From Isoetes taiwanensis (taxonomy: Eukaryota > Streptophyta > Lycopodiopsida > Isoetales > Isoetaceae), in contig JAJEKV010000051.1 of NCBI GenBank assembly GCA_021234155.1, forward strand, positions 6,358,761 to 6,422,760: a stretch of 64,000 bases of DNA, in the 5' to 3' direction. Position numbers and translations under genes: made by a program. The notes beneath the pieces were generated by a model. The model was not told the DNA's origin and made no database searches. It worked only from the letters and a program-made list of their open reading frames with translations. This document shows positions 1 to 10,577 of this stretch, piece after piece. Every line of letters begins with the position of its first letter. Position 1 is the first letter of the stretch.

Positions 1-1224
1 TTTATACAAGTGTTTCTTCAGTTGCCAGTCATTGAGGAACAATCTTGAGCACTTTGAAAGCATGGCATATAAAACGGGTTTCCCTCCTGTTACCCGCCTT
101 CTTATGCACTTCTTCCAGCTATATTTAGAAGCAAAATCAATGCCTAAGTATTTGAAACATTCCACTGTCTCGATCTCATGTCCCTTATATTGAAAACTTG
201 GCCTGTCCCTGGTTCCAAAAACCATGACTTTTGTCTTTGCCACGTTCACTCTCATTTGTTTTGCTGTACAAAACTGTTCCAACCTGTCTAAATGAGCTTG
301 CAGAACTGCTTTCTTATTAGCTAGTAAAACCACATCATCTGCATATAATAACAATTGTATGACATAACCCCCAAGCAAAGTACCTGATAGAGCATGTGCA
401 CGCAACCATTCGTCAAGTTCATCGATGAAGAGCCCGAACAAAGTAGGTGACAGCGGGCAGCCTTGGTGGACCCCAATGGTATTTCTGACCAATGTGCTCA
501 TATCCCTGGTTAATGTCTCCAAAACTTCAGAGTATAACTGAGATATCGCTTCTTTGAGTTCATCAGAGACACCTAATCATGTCATTCTCTCACCTAAACC
601 CTTCCTGGGAACCGTATCAAATGCTTTCGCAAAATCAACGAAAGCAACGTATAGAGCTTTATTCGGTTCCTTCGCCCGTTCTATCAAGACACGGAGCGTT
701 AGTGCATGATCTAAAGTATTGTGCCCTCTCCTAAAACCAGCTTGGTACTGAGAACGCTTGCCCTGTTCTTCAGCCCATATGCTCAATTTACTCTCCAGCA
801 ACGTACCCAAAAGCTTGGTGAAAGTGCTCCCAATTAAAACGGTTCTATAGTTTTGTGCCAATTTCTTGTCTCCTGTTTTATAAATTGGATGTACTCGATT
901 CACCCTCCAACTGTTTGGAAGCCCATATCTGAGGCTTTGATTTAACAAACGTGTCAGAATGGTAAGGGTCTGATGGCCTCCCCATTTAAACAATTCAATG
1001 CACAAGCCATCTACATCGTGTGCCTTATTGTTATCCATTTCTGATAATGTCTCCCTGACCTCTGCCTCAGTAAATATATTTATGTTGGTGGCCGAAAATT
1101 GCATGTTTTCTGTCTCTTCAATAGCATAGATACTTTTAACTAAACTTAGGAGCTCATCAAGATCCAGATTAGGCGCAGTTGGACTTCCTTGTAATGCTCT
1201 CCAAAAGGTCTTTGGAGATTCCAT
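1..1224 (-). pseudogene. LINE reverse transcriptase, frameshifted
   Basis: The enzyme copies the element RNA at a nicked chromosomal target. From 1,224 down to 577 the frame holds the N-terminal RT blocks: a NNKAHDVDGLCIELFKW segment, the fingers region NRVHPIYKTGDK, QAGFRRGHNTLDHA, and the first catalytic aspartate in VDFAKAFDTVP. The frame breaks at about 576. In another frame the remaining blocks follow, including GCPLSPTLFGLFIDELD at about 460-420 and the catalytic YADD box at about 340-330, then a thumb-like KYLGIDF segment. The protein cannot be made in one piece. The RT signature is unmistakable; the LINE clade is not resolved by eye. Confidence 0.9.
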
Positions 1225-1241
1225 AAGTTGATCTGTTAATT

Positions 1242-2036
1242 TTAGTTGCTGGTTCCTGAAAAAGGCTCTCTTTTTTGTCTTACCAATGCTTTATACCACT
1301 TTGGCTTCTGTATGCAGTTTGCAGGCAGCTTTGCTCGTGCTTGCTGACAATCAATATCCCACCATGCATTGATAGGTCTACCAAGTGGGTGTTTCCTGGT
1401 GTAGCCGAACGTCTGCTCTACTGCACAGAGTACCGCCTGGGAGAATTGCCGAGCATCTGCCTGAAGTTCCCCTTTCCATGTCATGGAGGACATCAACCTC
1501 TCCACTTGGCTTTCATATATTCCGTTAAGTGCATATTGAACCTTACACCTCGGTTGGAACGCAGTGTCATTCGCCACTGTGGTGCATACCACCCTTATTT
1601 CTACAAATAAAGGCTTATGATCTGACTCAGGTAGTTTCTTACCTAGTCTAAAATCTTGAATTACATCACCATTTCTTGCTAATAGATAGTCTATGGCACT
1701 GGATCCAGCATGGTTGCTGCATGTAAAATCTCCTGAGCACTCAAACATGCTTGTATCATTCAGAATTTTCAAATTGCAGATTGTACACATCTCTAGGAGC
1801 ATTTCGCCCATGAAATTACTGGTGGTATCTTCTGATGTCCTCTAAAACAATGGTTCTTCCACCTCCTGTAGCTGGACATCTATGATATTTTCGAATTTTA
1901 TAGATTGCTTGTTACCTGTTCTTGCATTGAAGTCTCCCAACAGCAAAACTTCTCCATTTTTACCATGCTTCAAAGCTTCTGTACAAAGTGCTTGGAATGG
2001 ATCTGATTTATCAAATTGATAGGGGCAAAATAGCAA
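1242..2036 (-). pseudogene. LINE apurinic-type endonuclease, frameshifted
   Basis: Two minus-strand frames (2,036-1,842 and 1,811-1,242) carry parts of an exonuclease-endonuclease-phosphatase fold. The first contains LLLGDFNARTG, the conserved Asp-Asn catalytic segment. The second contains the C-terminal SDHKPLFVEI motif with its catalytic histidine. They are offset by a frameshift near 1,830. The N-terminal beta strands, including the metal-binding Glu, are missing, so the copy is 5' truncated at about 2,036. The linker after SDHKP leads into the RT region in the order expected for an APE-type LINE ORF2. Confidence 0.85.
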
Positions 2037-2040
2037 AATA

Positions 2041-2975
2041 AGTACCAGTCTTTTTGTGAACTGTAAGTATCAAAAACAATTTGGCTAGATAATGCATAGG
2101 ACATCAGTGCACTTCTTAGTTATTTGGTACTAGATGCTGCTAAGAAGTGTTATGTATCCTGGAGAAAGATGAGGGGCCTGCCATGCAATAATTGGTTTGA
2201 CACAGAGTGTAAAAGGAAGAGACAGGAGTTTAAAGCAGCTAAGGGGTTCAAAAGAAGCTGGTCAGACGGGAATACATGAAATTGGTGAAAACTAAGAAAA
2301 ACAAATTTGTATGATAAACATTTGCAAATAATGGATGAGCTGCTTAAAGAGCCAAAACGTTTTGGAGTAGAATCAAGCCAAAACTAAAGCACTTTGCAGT
2401 GTTAGATAGGGATGAGCTACTAAAATACATACACAGTTTGTATCATATTCCAGATGTAGTAGATAATACGTTGGTGCAGTATATAACGGGGGGTGAGTGG
2501 GAGTTCATGCCAGAAGATATTCAGTTTGGCTTACAATCATTGGCGAATGGTAAGGCTGCAGACACGTTGGGATTGGTAGCTGAGATGTTTAAATGGGCAG
2601 GTTCAAAAACTCAGGAGGTTCTTTGGAAATTAATGAATGCGGTTCAGAGAGATCGATTCCCACGCAGTTGGCAGGTAAACAAGGTTATCCCCTTACATAA
2701 AACAGGAGACGAGAAGGATCCAAATAATTATAGAATGATAATGGTTAGTAACCTTTTTGCGAAACTCTTTGCCACCATGGTAAATAGAAAGATTAGTGGG
2801 TGGGCTGAGGTAAATAATGTCAGGGCAATCGAACAGGCAGGCTTTAGGCCTAAGAAGTCAACAACAGACCATTTGATTACCTTACGTGTGATGATTGATT
2901 TACAGGAACCAGATGAAATGCTCCTAAGGCATTTAACACTTGAAAATCAAATAGAGAAGTAATTGGAACTAAAAT
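2041..2975 (+). pseudogene. Second LINE fragment, reverse transcriptase N-terminal half
   Basis: A plus-strand fragment in the opposite direction to the LINE on its left. The region before 2,399 gives short broken pieces of the endonuclease-RT linker (WFDTECKRKRQEF). The frame 2,399-2,962 holds the RT fingers blocks: LANGKAADTLGLVAEMFKW, NKVIPLHKTGDEKDPNNYR and QAGFRPKKSTTDHL. It ends before the AFDTV catalytic block, so palm and YADD are absent. It resembles the LINE at 42,200-43,060 in block order but differs in sequence, suggesting a different subfamily. It is a dead truncated insertion. Confidence 0.85.
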
Positions 2976-4047
2976 AATATATATAACTTTCTTTTATTAT
3001 GAGGTAACAATGGTACTTGACACTCAAAATCCGAGTTTCCAACTACTCATAGTCTTTAGAGAACCTATGCCTTGACATCTCGGCTATTATCCCACGCTTC
3101 GCGCTGCGCAAAACTCACTTAGCTACTAACTCTGTCTGTAAGAAGGAAGAAGAGAAAGGTGGGGTTAGTCCTAGGAAGGACTAAGTGGGTAAACCATTAC
3201 CTTAACCTGAGGCGAATCGTTAGTCATACAAACAATAGGCACACAAATGTTAGTCACGCATAGAACGTCTTCTTATAACTTACTGTGATTCAGGGATGAT
3301 CAATCCCTCACCCGGGTTCACACGTATATCGTTCCGGACATGACTATACGTCCACATACCAATCACCTGATATGCACGTTGCTTTACCGCCCAGCCCTTC
3401 GGCAACGACAAAGGGGCGGGTCCTTTCATACAGGTTCATTATTTAATGTTTTATTATTTGCAAACACAAACACAAAGAATCAATAACAAAATAAAACATG
3501 TAAGTTTTTTGACAAACTATTAAACAAAAGAAAAGATAACTCCAAACCAACAGAAACTCCAAAGATCCGGCTCCGGCTACCCACCAAAGGATCTTCCACG
3601 TGTAGTCTTATTTGATCCATGTCCACCTTTTCTGCGATATCTCTCTAATCGTAAGGATTTATGAGAGATGCCATCCCAATTCTGAAACTAGACTCCGAGG
3701 GCTTTCCAGAATGCTTAAGATCACTACATTTTGATAATCGCTCGCCGAGTTATCATGTTTTAAAGTTTGCCATTTTTTAATACTATCTGCCTTTTCTAAA
3801 ATTAGAGCAATATCCTCTCTTTCCAATAATAGAAAATATCTTTCTATTCTTACAAATTCTTATCTAGTTTATCTTCTCTAATCATAGCTTCACTATTTTA
3901 GTTCAGATATTACCTTTGTTTTCCTCAGATACCTACCGTACCTTAGTATAGACACCCGTATTTAACTTGTTTCCCAACCGTTGCAATTCTTTTAAATATT
4001 CCTGATCTGAGGTTAAGAATAAAAATTATTTACTTATCCTTCAACCC
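2976..4047. other. Intergenic sequence without a recognised gene
   Basis: I see no coding region. The stretch has a less AT-rich block at about 3,060-3,430. It contains a GC hairpin around 3,390-3,420 (ACCGCCC pairing with GGGCGGGT across a cccttcggc-containing loop). AT-rich sequence follows. It sits between a LINE fragment and the LTR of the first gypsy element and could be the tail of another element. Confidence 0.4.
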
Positions 4048-4416
4048 TGTTGGGGTGATCACCACTCACCACACTCACCACACTCATCACCACTCACCAC
4101 ACTCGTCACCACACTCATCACCACTCACCACACTTGTCACCACTCACCACACTCATCATATACCGTATATAGAGTGATATACGCGCATGCACGCGTGCAG
4201 GATATTTGCATGTATGCATTGTGGGCATTATGATCATTGTACTATCTGAGCAGAGAGAAGAACAGAGAGGGACGGTATATTGAGAGAGAGTGTTTTGCTT
4301 GATCTAGCTATGGAGATGATGATTCTTTGTGTTGTGCATTGCCTTGATCTGATAGATTGAGCTTGGATTGTTGGGTTTTTCATCCTTCTTGCAAGGTTAG
4401 AGTTCAGGCTCTAACA
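4048..4416 (+). repeat. Probable 5' LTR of gypsy element 1
   Basis: The segment starts TGTTGGGG and ends CTCTAACA, so it has the TG...CA ends typical of LTRs. It lies directly before a gag leader. Its first 110 bp are a CACCACTCACCACACTCAT-type minisatellite (about 4,057-4,156). A primer-binding-site candidate, TTTGGTGACCACG, follows at about 4,418. No matching 3' LTR is in the window, so the left boundary is inferred from end structure only. Confidence 0.55.
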
Positions 4417-4606
4417 ATTTGGTGACCACGGTGCTCGACAGACCATTGATCGGCAAGAATTTCCATTGAAAAAGGAGTTGTTACCATTGGTATTGGTGTT
4501 TGTCGGTAAAGAACGGCACCATTGAGAAAGGAGCAATTTCTTGTGTGAAGGGAATTTTGTCGTAATTGATTTGTGGGGTAGAATTTGACAAGGGGAGCAT
4601 AGTTTT

Positions 4607-5704
4607 ATGCCCAAGAGAAGTAAGAAGGAGATCCCACCAAGCTCTATCGTAACAAGAAGGGGACCGGTGAGTCAATATTTGGGCTCAAAATTGCATCAAG
4701 ATTCAATTTCGTTTTTAGATTTGGGAGCAGATCTGGGGTCTAATTCTCAGATCCAGGAGGTTTTGATTCCATTTACCGATCTAGAAGGTAATCCAATTTC
4801 GTTTTTCAAATTGAAGGGAGATTCAATTTCATTTTTCCAATTTCAAGAAACCCAAGAAGAGGCAGAGATGGCTGTATTACCACCTATGGTATGGGGTTTG
4901 CAGACAATGGGGATTCCAAAGTTTGATGATCTGGTAGATCGGGATCCTTTGAAGCATATTGTGAAGTTTGAGAGATATTGCCAGCAATGTAAGTTACCGG
5001 CTGGTGATTATTTGCTTTGGTTTCATAGTTCTTTACAAGATTCAGTAGAGGAATGGGCACAAACTCAGCCAGATACCATGACATATCAGGAATTAAAGGA
5101 GGCTTTCATTGCTAATTATCAAGAAGTTCATGGTAAGGATAAGACTATGGAAAGGTGGACCAATTTCACACAAAAGGAAGATGAATCAATTAGAGAGTAT
5201 AATCAGAGGTATATTGTGGTTCTCAAAGCCGTGGTTCATTGGAAGATTGCAAGGAATGATGAAATGGATATTCAATGGTATGTAAAGGGGCTGAAACGAG
5301 CTATTGCTCATAAGGTGAAGGCTAAACAGCCTACAACATTACTAGAGGCACAAAAGTATGCTCTCAAGGCTGAAGATAAGTTGGGATATATTCATGAAGT
5401 TGCTGCTCCAGAACATAAAACAGAGGATATTGCAGCCAAGATTTCTAAGCTTACAATTGGTGAGAAGCCAAGGGAGGTGCAGTTTATTACTTGTGAATAT
5501 TGTGGATCTATTGGGCATTCTGATACTACATGTAGATTGCTGAAATTCTGCTCAAGATGCCAAATCAAGGGCCATAATGATCAAGAATGTAGGGAGAAGA
5601 GATTCTTTGAGAGGGCCAACCGGTATTTGCTGTTATGCAACAAGCACCACCTATTCCTATTCAACCAATGCAAGCAGCACCTATCATGCCACAAGTGCCA
5701 ATGA
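4607..5704 (+). pseudogene. Gypsy 1 gag (capsid and nucleocapsid)
   Basis: This encodes the structural protein that packages element RNA into virus-like particles. The 365-codon frame has a retrotransposon gag core (about residues 95-230: GIPKFDDLVDRDPLKHIVKFE, SLQDSVEEWAQTQ, RWTNFTQKEDESIREYNQRY). Two CCHC zinc knuckles follow at about residues 298-336, CEYCGSIGHSDTTC and CSRCQIKGHNDQEC, both with CX2CX4HX4C spacing. The first ATG lies about 190 bp after the putative LTR end. The frame ends in low-complexity sequence where a frameshift passes coding to the next segment. Confidence 0.88.
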
Positions 5705-6294
5705 TGCCACAAGCTTCAATTGCCCAACAAGTTCCAATGGGTTCCACACCCATGGTGCAGCCAAAACAGGGATGGTATCCAAGTAAGGCTCATTTATATT
5801 GCAAGTTATGTGATAAATTCAAGCATGATGAGACTACTTGTTGGAAAATCCATGGGAAACCAGAATGGGCAACCAACAAGTATCCACCAAAGCAGCAAGT
5901 GTTTGAATCAGTACCTCTTCCTAATAATGAGGTTCGCATTCAAGATGCAAAGTACATTGATAATCCTCAAGTTAAGGCTCTTATTGAGGAGCTTAAGAAG
6001 CAAGAGAAGGCAAAATCAGTAGTAAATTGTGGATTTGTTGAGGTGGAGCATGACCCATTTCAGCAAGAAGAAGAGATTGGAGAAGTAAATGCAGTTACAA
6101 GATCACAAAAGGTGGTTCAAGAACCAAGAGTAGTGCCAATTGTGGAGAAGACTAAGACCTCTTTTCCAAAGGCTTTGAAGGAACAAGCTTTGAAGGTGTC
6201 AGCACCTAAGAAGGTGCAATTCAATGTGTTGCCCATGCACGGTTCGGTCTATAGAAGAAAATCAGCCCATAGTGATGCCTCCTATGGTGGATGA
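5635..6294 (+). pseudogene. Gypsy 1 gag-pol linker with Pro/Met/Gln-rich segment
   Basis: This continues the gag polyprotein in another frame. It begins with a repetitive QAPPIPIQPMQAAPIMPQ-type stretch. A third cysteine-histidine cluster follows (YCKLCDKFKHDETTCWKIHG, matching CX2CX4HX4C), then charged linker sequence. Overlap with the previous frame at 5,635-5,704 marks a one-base shift rather than a separate gene. No enzymatic motif is visible. The next frame begins at 6,224 with protease sequence. Confidence 0.7.
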
Positions 6295-6757
6295 GGAAAT
6301 TCAGAATGAAGATGATGTGATCAGCCAAGTTTTGGCCACTAAAGTTACACTTACTCTTGAGCAATTGATGCATTATTCTCCAAATTTGTTGCAAGAGTTA
6401 GGGGGAAGAACAAAATCAGAAATTTCAGCCCAACAAATCATATCAAATGATACCGACAAGAGGAGAATGGAGCCACCAGCTCGGCAATCCAAGGATCCTG
6501 GGCCATTTCTTTGTGATGTGAGTATTAATGGATATCTAATCAAAGAGGCCAACATAGATACCGGCAGTGGAGTGAATGTAATGCCGTATCACATAATGCT
6601 TCAAGTTGGCTTGAAAATGATGGAACCGACAACTATGATGCTCAAAGCATTCAATCAAATGAAGGTGCAGCCTATGGGAGTAATAAGAAATGTCTTATGC
6701 AAGGTTTATGAGGTGGAAGCAATCGGTTTTGAAATTTCCAGAGAGTGTGCATGCTGA
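6224..6757 (+). pseudogene. Gypsy 1 aspartic protease
   Basis: A retropepsin-like domain that would process the gag-pol polyprotein. The active-site triad lies in NIDTGSGVNVMP at about residue 106 of the segment. It is preceded by a conserved-looking FLCDVSINGYLIKEA strand and followed by the usual flap and second-strand region. The upstream residues form an acidic linker. The frame ends at 6,757, and a partly overlapping frame from 6,690 carries the rest of the protease region and a linker. Confidence 0.85.
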
Positions 6758-7592
6758 AACTTATACTTTGTTGCTGAGTCGTACATGGTTAGATGCCGTA
6801 CAAGCTGAGACTTCATGGAGAAAGCGTGAAATGAATATCTTTCAAGGGGAACACAAGGTTACTATAGATCATCCTCTGAAATCAGCAAAAGGTACCTTTC
6901 TTTGCAATCCTTCTTTGAGCAGCCCGCAATTAGAAATCAGCAAAGAGAATGCTATAGTGTCGGGGCAGCAAGGTCTTAGTTGTTTTCATGTCTTGGAAGT
7001 GGGTGACAGGGAAGATAAGACTTTGTACAAGTGGTTAAAAGGTACCCAAATTTCAGAAATATGTCATTTACAGCAGCAAGTTGCAGATAAGTATCTCCAA
7101 AGACTTGAAAGTATTGGTGAAGGTGAGTTACAAGAGACTCTTGTGAACATGCAGGAAGAGTCCATTCAAAGACCCATTGGGGAGAGTTTATTTCAGCAAG
7201 AAATTGATCAAGATCAAGTAGAGATGCTGATTTTGACATCAAGCATGGATGGGGTAAATAGAAATCAGCCCACTATACAAGGACAAGCAGCTTGGTGGCA
7301 TGCGCACATTCTGGAGGATGAGATAAATCAGATCAGTCCATATTCACCACAGTCATTACAGTCACCACATGCACCAAATTCATCATAATCATCACCTGCA
7401 CCACATTCACTACCGTCACCACAGTCACCACGTTCATCACTGTCATCACATTCACCACATTCATCACAGTCACCACATTCACCACATTCATCACAGTCAC
7501 CACATTCACCACATTCGTCCTTATCACCACATTCATCACAGTCACCACATTCCATCAAGAACATCAATATTTCTCAAGGAAATCAAGAAGAA
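6758..7592 (+). pseudogene. Gypsy 1 protease-RT linker with Ser/Pro/His repeat
   Basis: The frame 6,690-7,388 runs from the end of the protease into a low-complexity region. A single TAA at 7,386-7,388 interrupts it, then the same frame continues to the RT at 7,593. The part after 7,330 is built from repeated SPH, SSQ and SPHSS tripeptide-rich units encoded by the minisatellite described separately. No catalytic residues are expected here. Confidence 0.65.
7330..7555 (+). repeat. TCACCACATTCA minisatellite inside gypsy 1 pol
   Basis: Imperfect tandem copies of TCACCACATTCATCACAG-type units, all multiples of three bases, so length changes keep the reading frame. In the pol frame they encode Ser-Pro-His and Ser-Ser-Gln repeats. 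On the minus strand they read as Cys-Gly-Asp-rich open frames that have no support as genes. A related CACCACTCACCA array sits in the element's LTR. Confidence 0.9.
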
Positions 7593-9483
7593 TTGGTTAC
7601 TATTGGAGGCGATCTTACTCAAGAGGAGGAACGTGATTTGATATCCTTGTTAAGAGAATTCAGGGATGTTTTGGCACGAAATTACAAAGAATTAAAAGGC
7701 ATTCCACCAGAGGTTGTGGTTCATACCATTGATTTAAAACAAGGATCAAAACCAGTCCAACAAGCTCAAAGGAGAATGAGTCCAGCAATAGAGGAGCAAG
7801 TCAAGATTGAAGTTATGAAGCTTTTGGAGGCCGGATTTATTGTACCAGTGCCAAATTCAGATTGGATCAGTTCTATTGTACCAGTGAGAAAGCCAAATAA
7901 CTCAATCCGGTATGCATTGATTACGAGGGGATCTCAACAAAGCTACCAAAAGAGATAATTTTCCTACACCATTCATAGACACCTTGTTGGATATTGTTGC
8001 AGGAAATCAGGCCTATTCGTTCTTGGATGGTTACTCAGGATATAATCAGATCCAAATCTATCCACCACATCAAGCAATGACGGCTTTTCGAACACCTTTT
8101 GGCATCTATGCTTATAAGGTATTACCTTTTGGCCTCACAAATGCTCCAGCCACATTTCAGAGAGCTATGACATATGCTTTTCATGATATTTTAGACTTTT
8201 TGAGAGTCTTTATAGATGACTTAACAGTGTTTTCGAATCCAAGAAGGGATCACTTGGATCATCTCAGAAAAGTTCTTGAAAGATGCCGATTGTATGGCAT
8301 AAGTTTGAATCCTGCTAAGTGTATTTTCTTCACTAGAGGAGGAACATTATTGGGCAATTATGTTTCAGAAAAGGGATTACAAGTGGATCATGGTAAGATT
8401 GCAGCCTTGGAGAAGGTAAAACCACCTACAAATGTATCACAAGTGAGAAGCTTATATGGCCAACTCAGTTTTAGTAGGAGGTATTTGCACAATTTTGCTA
8501 CAATAACCCAGCCACTTGTGGATTGTATGAAGCCAGGGCAGAATTTTAGATGGAAGGAGGACGCTCAAGAAGCATTTGAATGGTGCCTTGGACAATTGAA
8601 AGAGAGAACTTTGCTGATTCTTCCAAGAATGAGTGAGCCTTTTCATTTATTCTTTACTGTTTGGGAGCAAGCTTTGGCTGTCACGCTATGTCAGAAAAAT
8701 CAGCAAAGGCATTATGATGTGAATTACTATGCTAGCAGGTTGTTAACTCCACAAGAGCAGAAATGGACTCATGTGGAGCATCTTGGGTTAGCATTGAAGT
8801 GGGCCTTGAATAAATTTAGACATTATCTTCTTCCTTCACAATGGAATTCAGCAAATGTACAGTATGTTTACATTCATATGGATGTGAACCCATTGCCATG
8901 CATTTACAATAAGACTGTCCAAGATCCTAAGTTTACAAGATGGGCTCTTATCATACAAGAATTTGAATTGAAGTATGTTAAGATGGCTCAAGGAGCTCAT
9001 AATCCAAGTGCCTATTTGAGTAGTGGTGCTGAAATAGAAGAGGAAACAGACCAGCAAGTAGCATTTCAGGATAATGGAGTATTGCAAGGGTTCATTGAGT
9101 CCGTGGATCTTTGGTATGCCAATATATACAGGTATTTACAAGATCAGACTTATCCTTCATCATTTTCAAAGCAACAAAAGCATGCTCTTAGAGTACAAGC
9201 AGCTGGTTATGTGGTGCACGAGGCTATTCTTTATAAGAGGACTATGGAAGGTCTCTTATTAAGGTGTGTTGCTGGTCAGCAAACTCATGATTTGTTGCAG
9301 CAAGCACATGATTGTCAGGGGCATTTTGCAGCCAGAACCACAGCTCGGAAGATCCTTCATTGGGGATATTATTGGCCAACTCTTTACAAGGATACTAGAG
9401 ACTTTGTTAGTAAATGTGAGAAGTGTCAAAGGCACAAGCGGTTAAGCAGTGCCACAATAATATGCCATTCCATCCTATTTTGA
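7593..9483 (+). pseudogene. Gypsy 1 reverse transcriptase, RNase H and integrase zinc finger
   Basis: RT starts at 7,593 with the pre-palm region (HTIDLKQGSKPVQQAQRRMSP) and EAGFIVPVPNSDWISSIVPV. A frameshift at about 7,940 moves coding to 7,984-9,483. That frame holds SFLDGYSGYNQI, the PFGLTNAPATFQR block, the catalytic FIDDL box (in place of the commoner YVDDL) and GISLNPAKC. RNase H follows, but its first aspartate position reads FTVWEQALA, so it may be inactive. An HHCC integrase finger (HDLLQQAHDCQGHF ... CEKCQRHK) ends the frame. Neighbouring segments give the full gypsy order. Confidence 0.92.
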
Positions 9484-9955
9484 GTGTTGGTCCATTTCAT
9501 ATGTGGGGATTGGATTACATTGGGCCTATCAATCCTCCATCCTCCAAAGGTCATAAGTATATCTTGGCAGCCACATGTATGTTTACGAAGTGGGTAGAAG
9601 CAATTCCAAAGAAAGCATGCTACGAGAAAATACCACGTAAGCTTTCTTTATCACAATTTGATTTCTCGGTTTGGTGTTCCAACCATTCTTTTGTCTGATC
9701 GGGGAACTCATTTCATGGGGAAAGTAGTAGCTCAGTTAACAGAAAAGATTGGTGTTCAACATGTACAAGCTTCTGCTTATTATCCACAGGGCAATGGGCA
9801 AGCTGAGTCTACTAACAAAATTTTGAAAGCTATTTTGGCCAAAACAGTGAAGGATAATCAAAGAAATTGGCATGAAGCCTTAACAGGTGCCTTATGGAGT
9901 TTCAGGTGTACTTACAAGTTGGCTACAGGATTTACACCATTTGAGTTGGTTTTGT
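9423..9955 (+). pseudogene. Gypsy 1 integrase catalytic core, truncated
   Basis: The DDE core that would insert element cDNA is spread over two frames (9,423-9,698 and 9,658 onward). Visible catalytic residues are Asp in WGLDYIGPI, Asp in LSDRGTHFMG, and Glu in YYPQGNGQAESTNKILK. The core ends at FTPFELV at about 9,950, and sequence after that belongs to the next element. The C-terminal integrase domain and 3' LTR are absent. Confidence 0.9.
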
Positions 9956-10454
9956 TAGTCCTGTGCCTCCTGGTACAGGACTATTCATGCATACGACAGA
10001 CCAGGTCAAGCTCAAGGATCCTCAGTCAGCCACGGGTCAGCCATCAAAGGCTCAGCAGAAGACCAAGCAGCAGACCACGCAGTCAAAGCCTGCGTCCGTC
10101 AACAAGAGGCGCCGCTCAGACAAGTGATGACCCGTCATCGCCCGTGTCAGCGTCAGCGTGATTCTAGGCATTTAAAGAGGCACCGCCAACATTCCTGCAA
10201 ATCAGGCCTCCTTCCAGGAGTCGGCACCGAGATCAGTCAGAGTGTCTATATTGGGCCCAAGGCCATTGTACTATATATATGAGTAGAGCTAGCATATGAT
10301 GGTTAGATGAGTTTTGAGTCTTGTCTCCTTTCAGTTTTTCTCTCTATTGCGAGAGCTCATGTATGTTCATCATTGATATCAAGGAAGCTTATCATTTTCC
10401 TCTCATTTGTTCTGTTTTCTTCTTCTTCTTCTCTTCTTGCAAATCCGTGACATA
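9953..10454 (+). repeat. Possible 5' LTR or leader of gypsy element 2
   Basis: The segment starts TGTTAGTCC just where gypsy 1 ends, and it ends CCGTGACA before the second gag. It contains a TATA-like CTATATATATGAG at about 10,270 and a pyrimidine-rich downstream stretch, both common in LTR promoters. No second copy exists in the window, so both limits are provisional. Confidence 0.4.
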
Positions 10455-10577
10455 GTCCCAGGACTCTCTGTTAGATCCACGGGTCCCTCACAGAGGGCTG
10501 TCTTCAGGAGTTCCCGAACCCGGACCCCAAACAGCGGCCGGCTGGGGTGCGATTCCATCCTACTTTCTTCTGTCGCC

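Larger units (their letters stand above)
1..2040 (-). mobile_element. APE-type LINE fragment (endonuclease plus reverse transcriptase), minus strand
   Basis: Reading down the minus strand from about 2,036, endonuclease sequence (GDFNARTG) is followed by reverse transcriptase that runs off the left edge of the window. The same type of element occurs on the plus strand at 40,995-44,318. The copy is broken by several frameshifts and has no visible 3' end because the window starts inside it. It meets an oppositely oriented LINE fragment at about 2,041, so it is also truncated at its 5' end. Confidence 0.9.
4048..9955 (+). mobile_element. Ty3/gypsy LTR retrotransposon 1, 3' truncated
   Basis: Domain order on the plus strand is LTR, gag with two CCHC knuckles, aspartic protease, RT, RNase H, HHCC zinc finger and DDE integrase. 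This order (RT before integrase) defines Ty3/gypsy. The integrase stops matching after GFTPFELV at about 9,950. The following GC-richer sequence is the leader of a second gypsy element, so the 3' end and 3' LTR are missing. Frameshifts and a stop codon break the gag-pol frame at about 5,700, 6,290, 6,750, 7,386, 7,940 and 9,480. Confidence 0.93.

Noticed and set aside
1275-1610. Plus-strand 111-codon open frame
   Set aside because: It overlaps the LINE endonuclease on the other strand and has no domain; a shadow frame.
7328-7567. Minus-strand frames rich in Cys-Gly-Asp or Val-Val-Asn (metallothionein-like appearance)
   Set aside because: They are readings of the TCACCACATTCA minisatellite on the opposite strand of the gypsy pol gene; no start context or independent coding signal.
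9953-10454. Confident LTR pair for gypsy 2
   Set aside because: Only one copy is present in the window; no matching 3' LTR after 16,560, so I list it only as a possible LTR.
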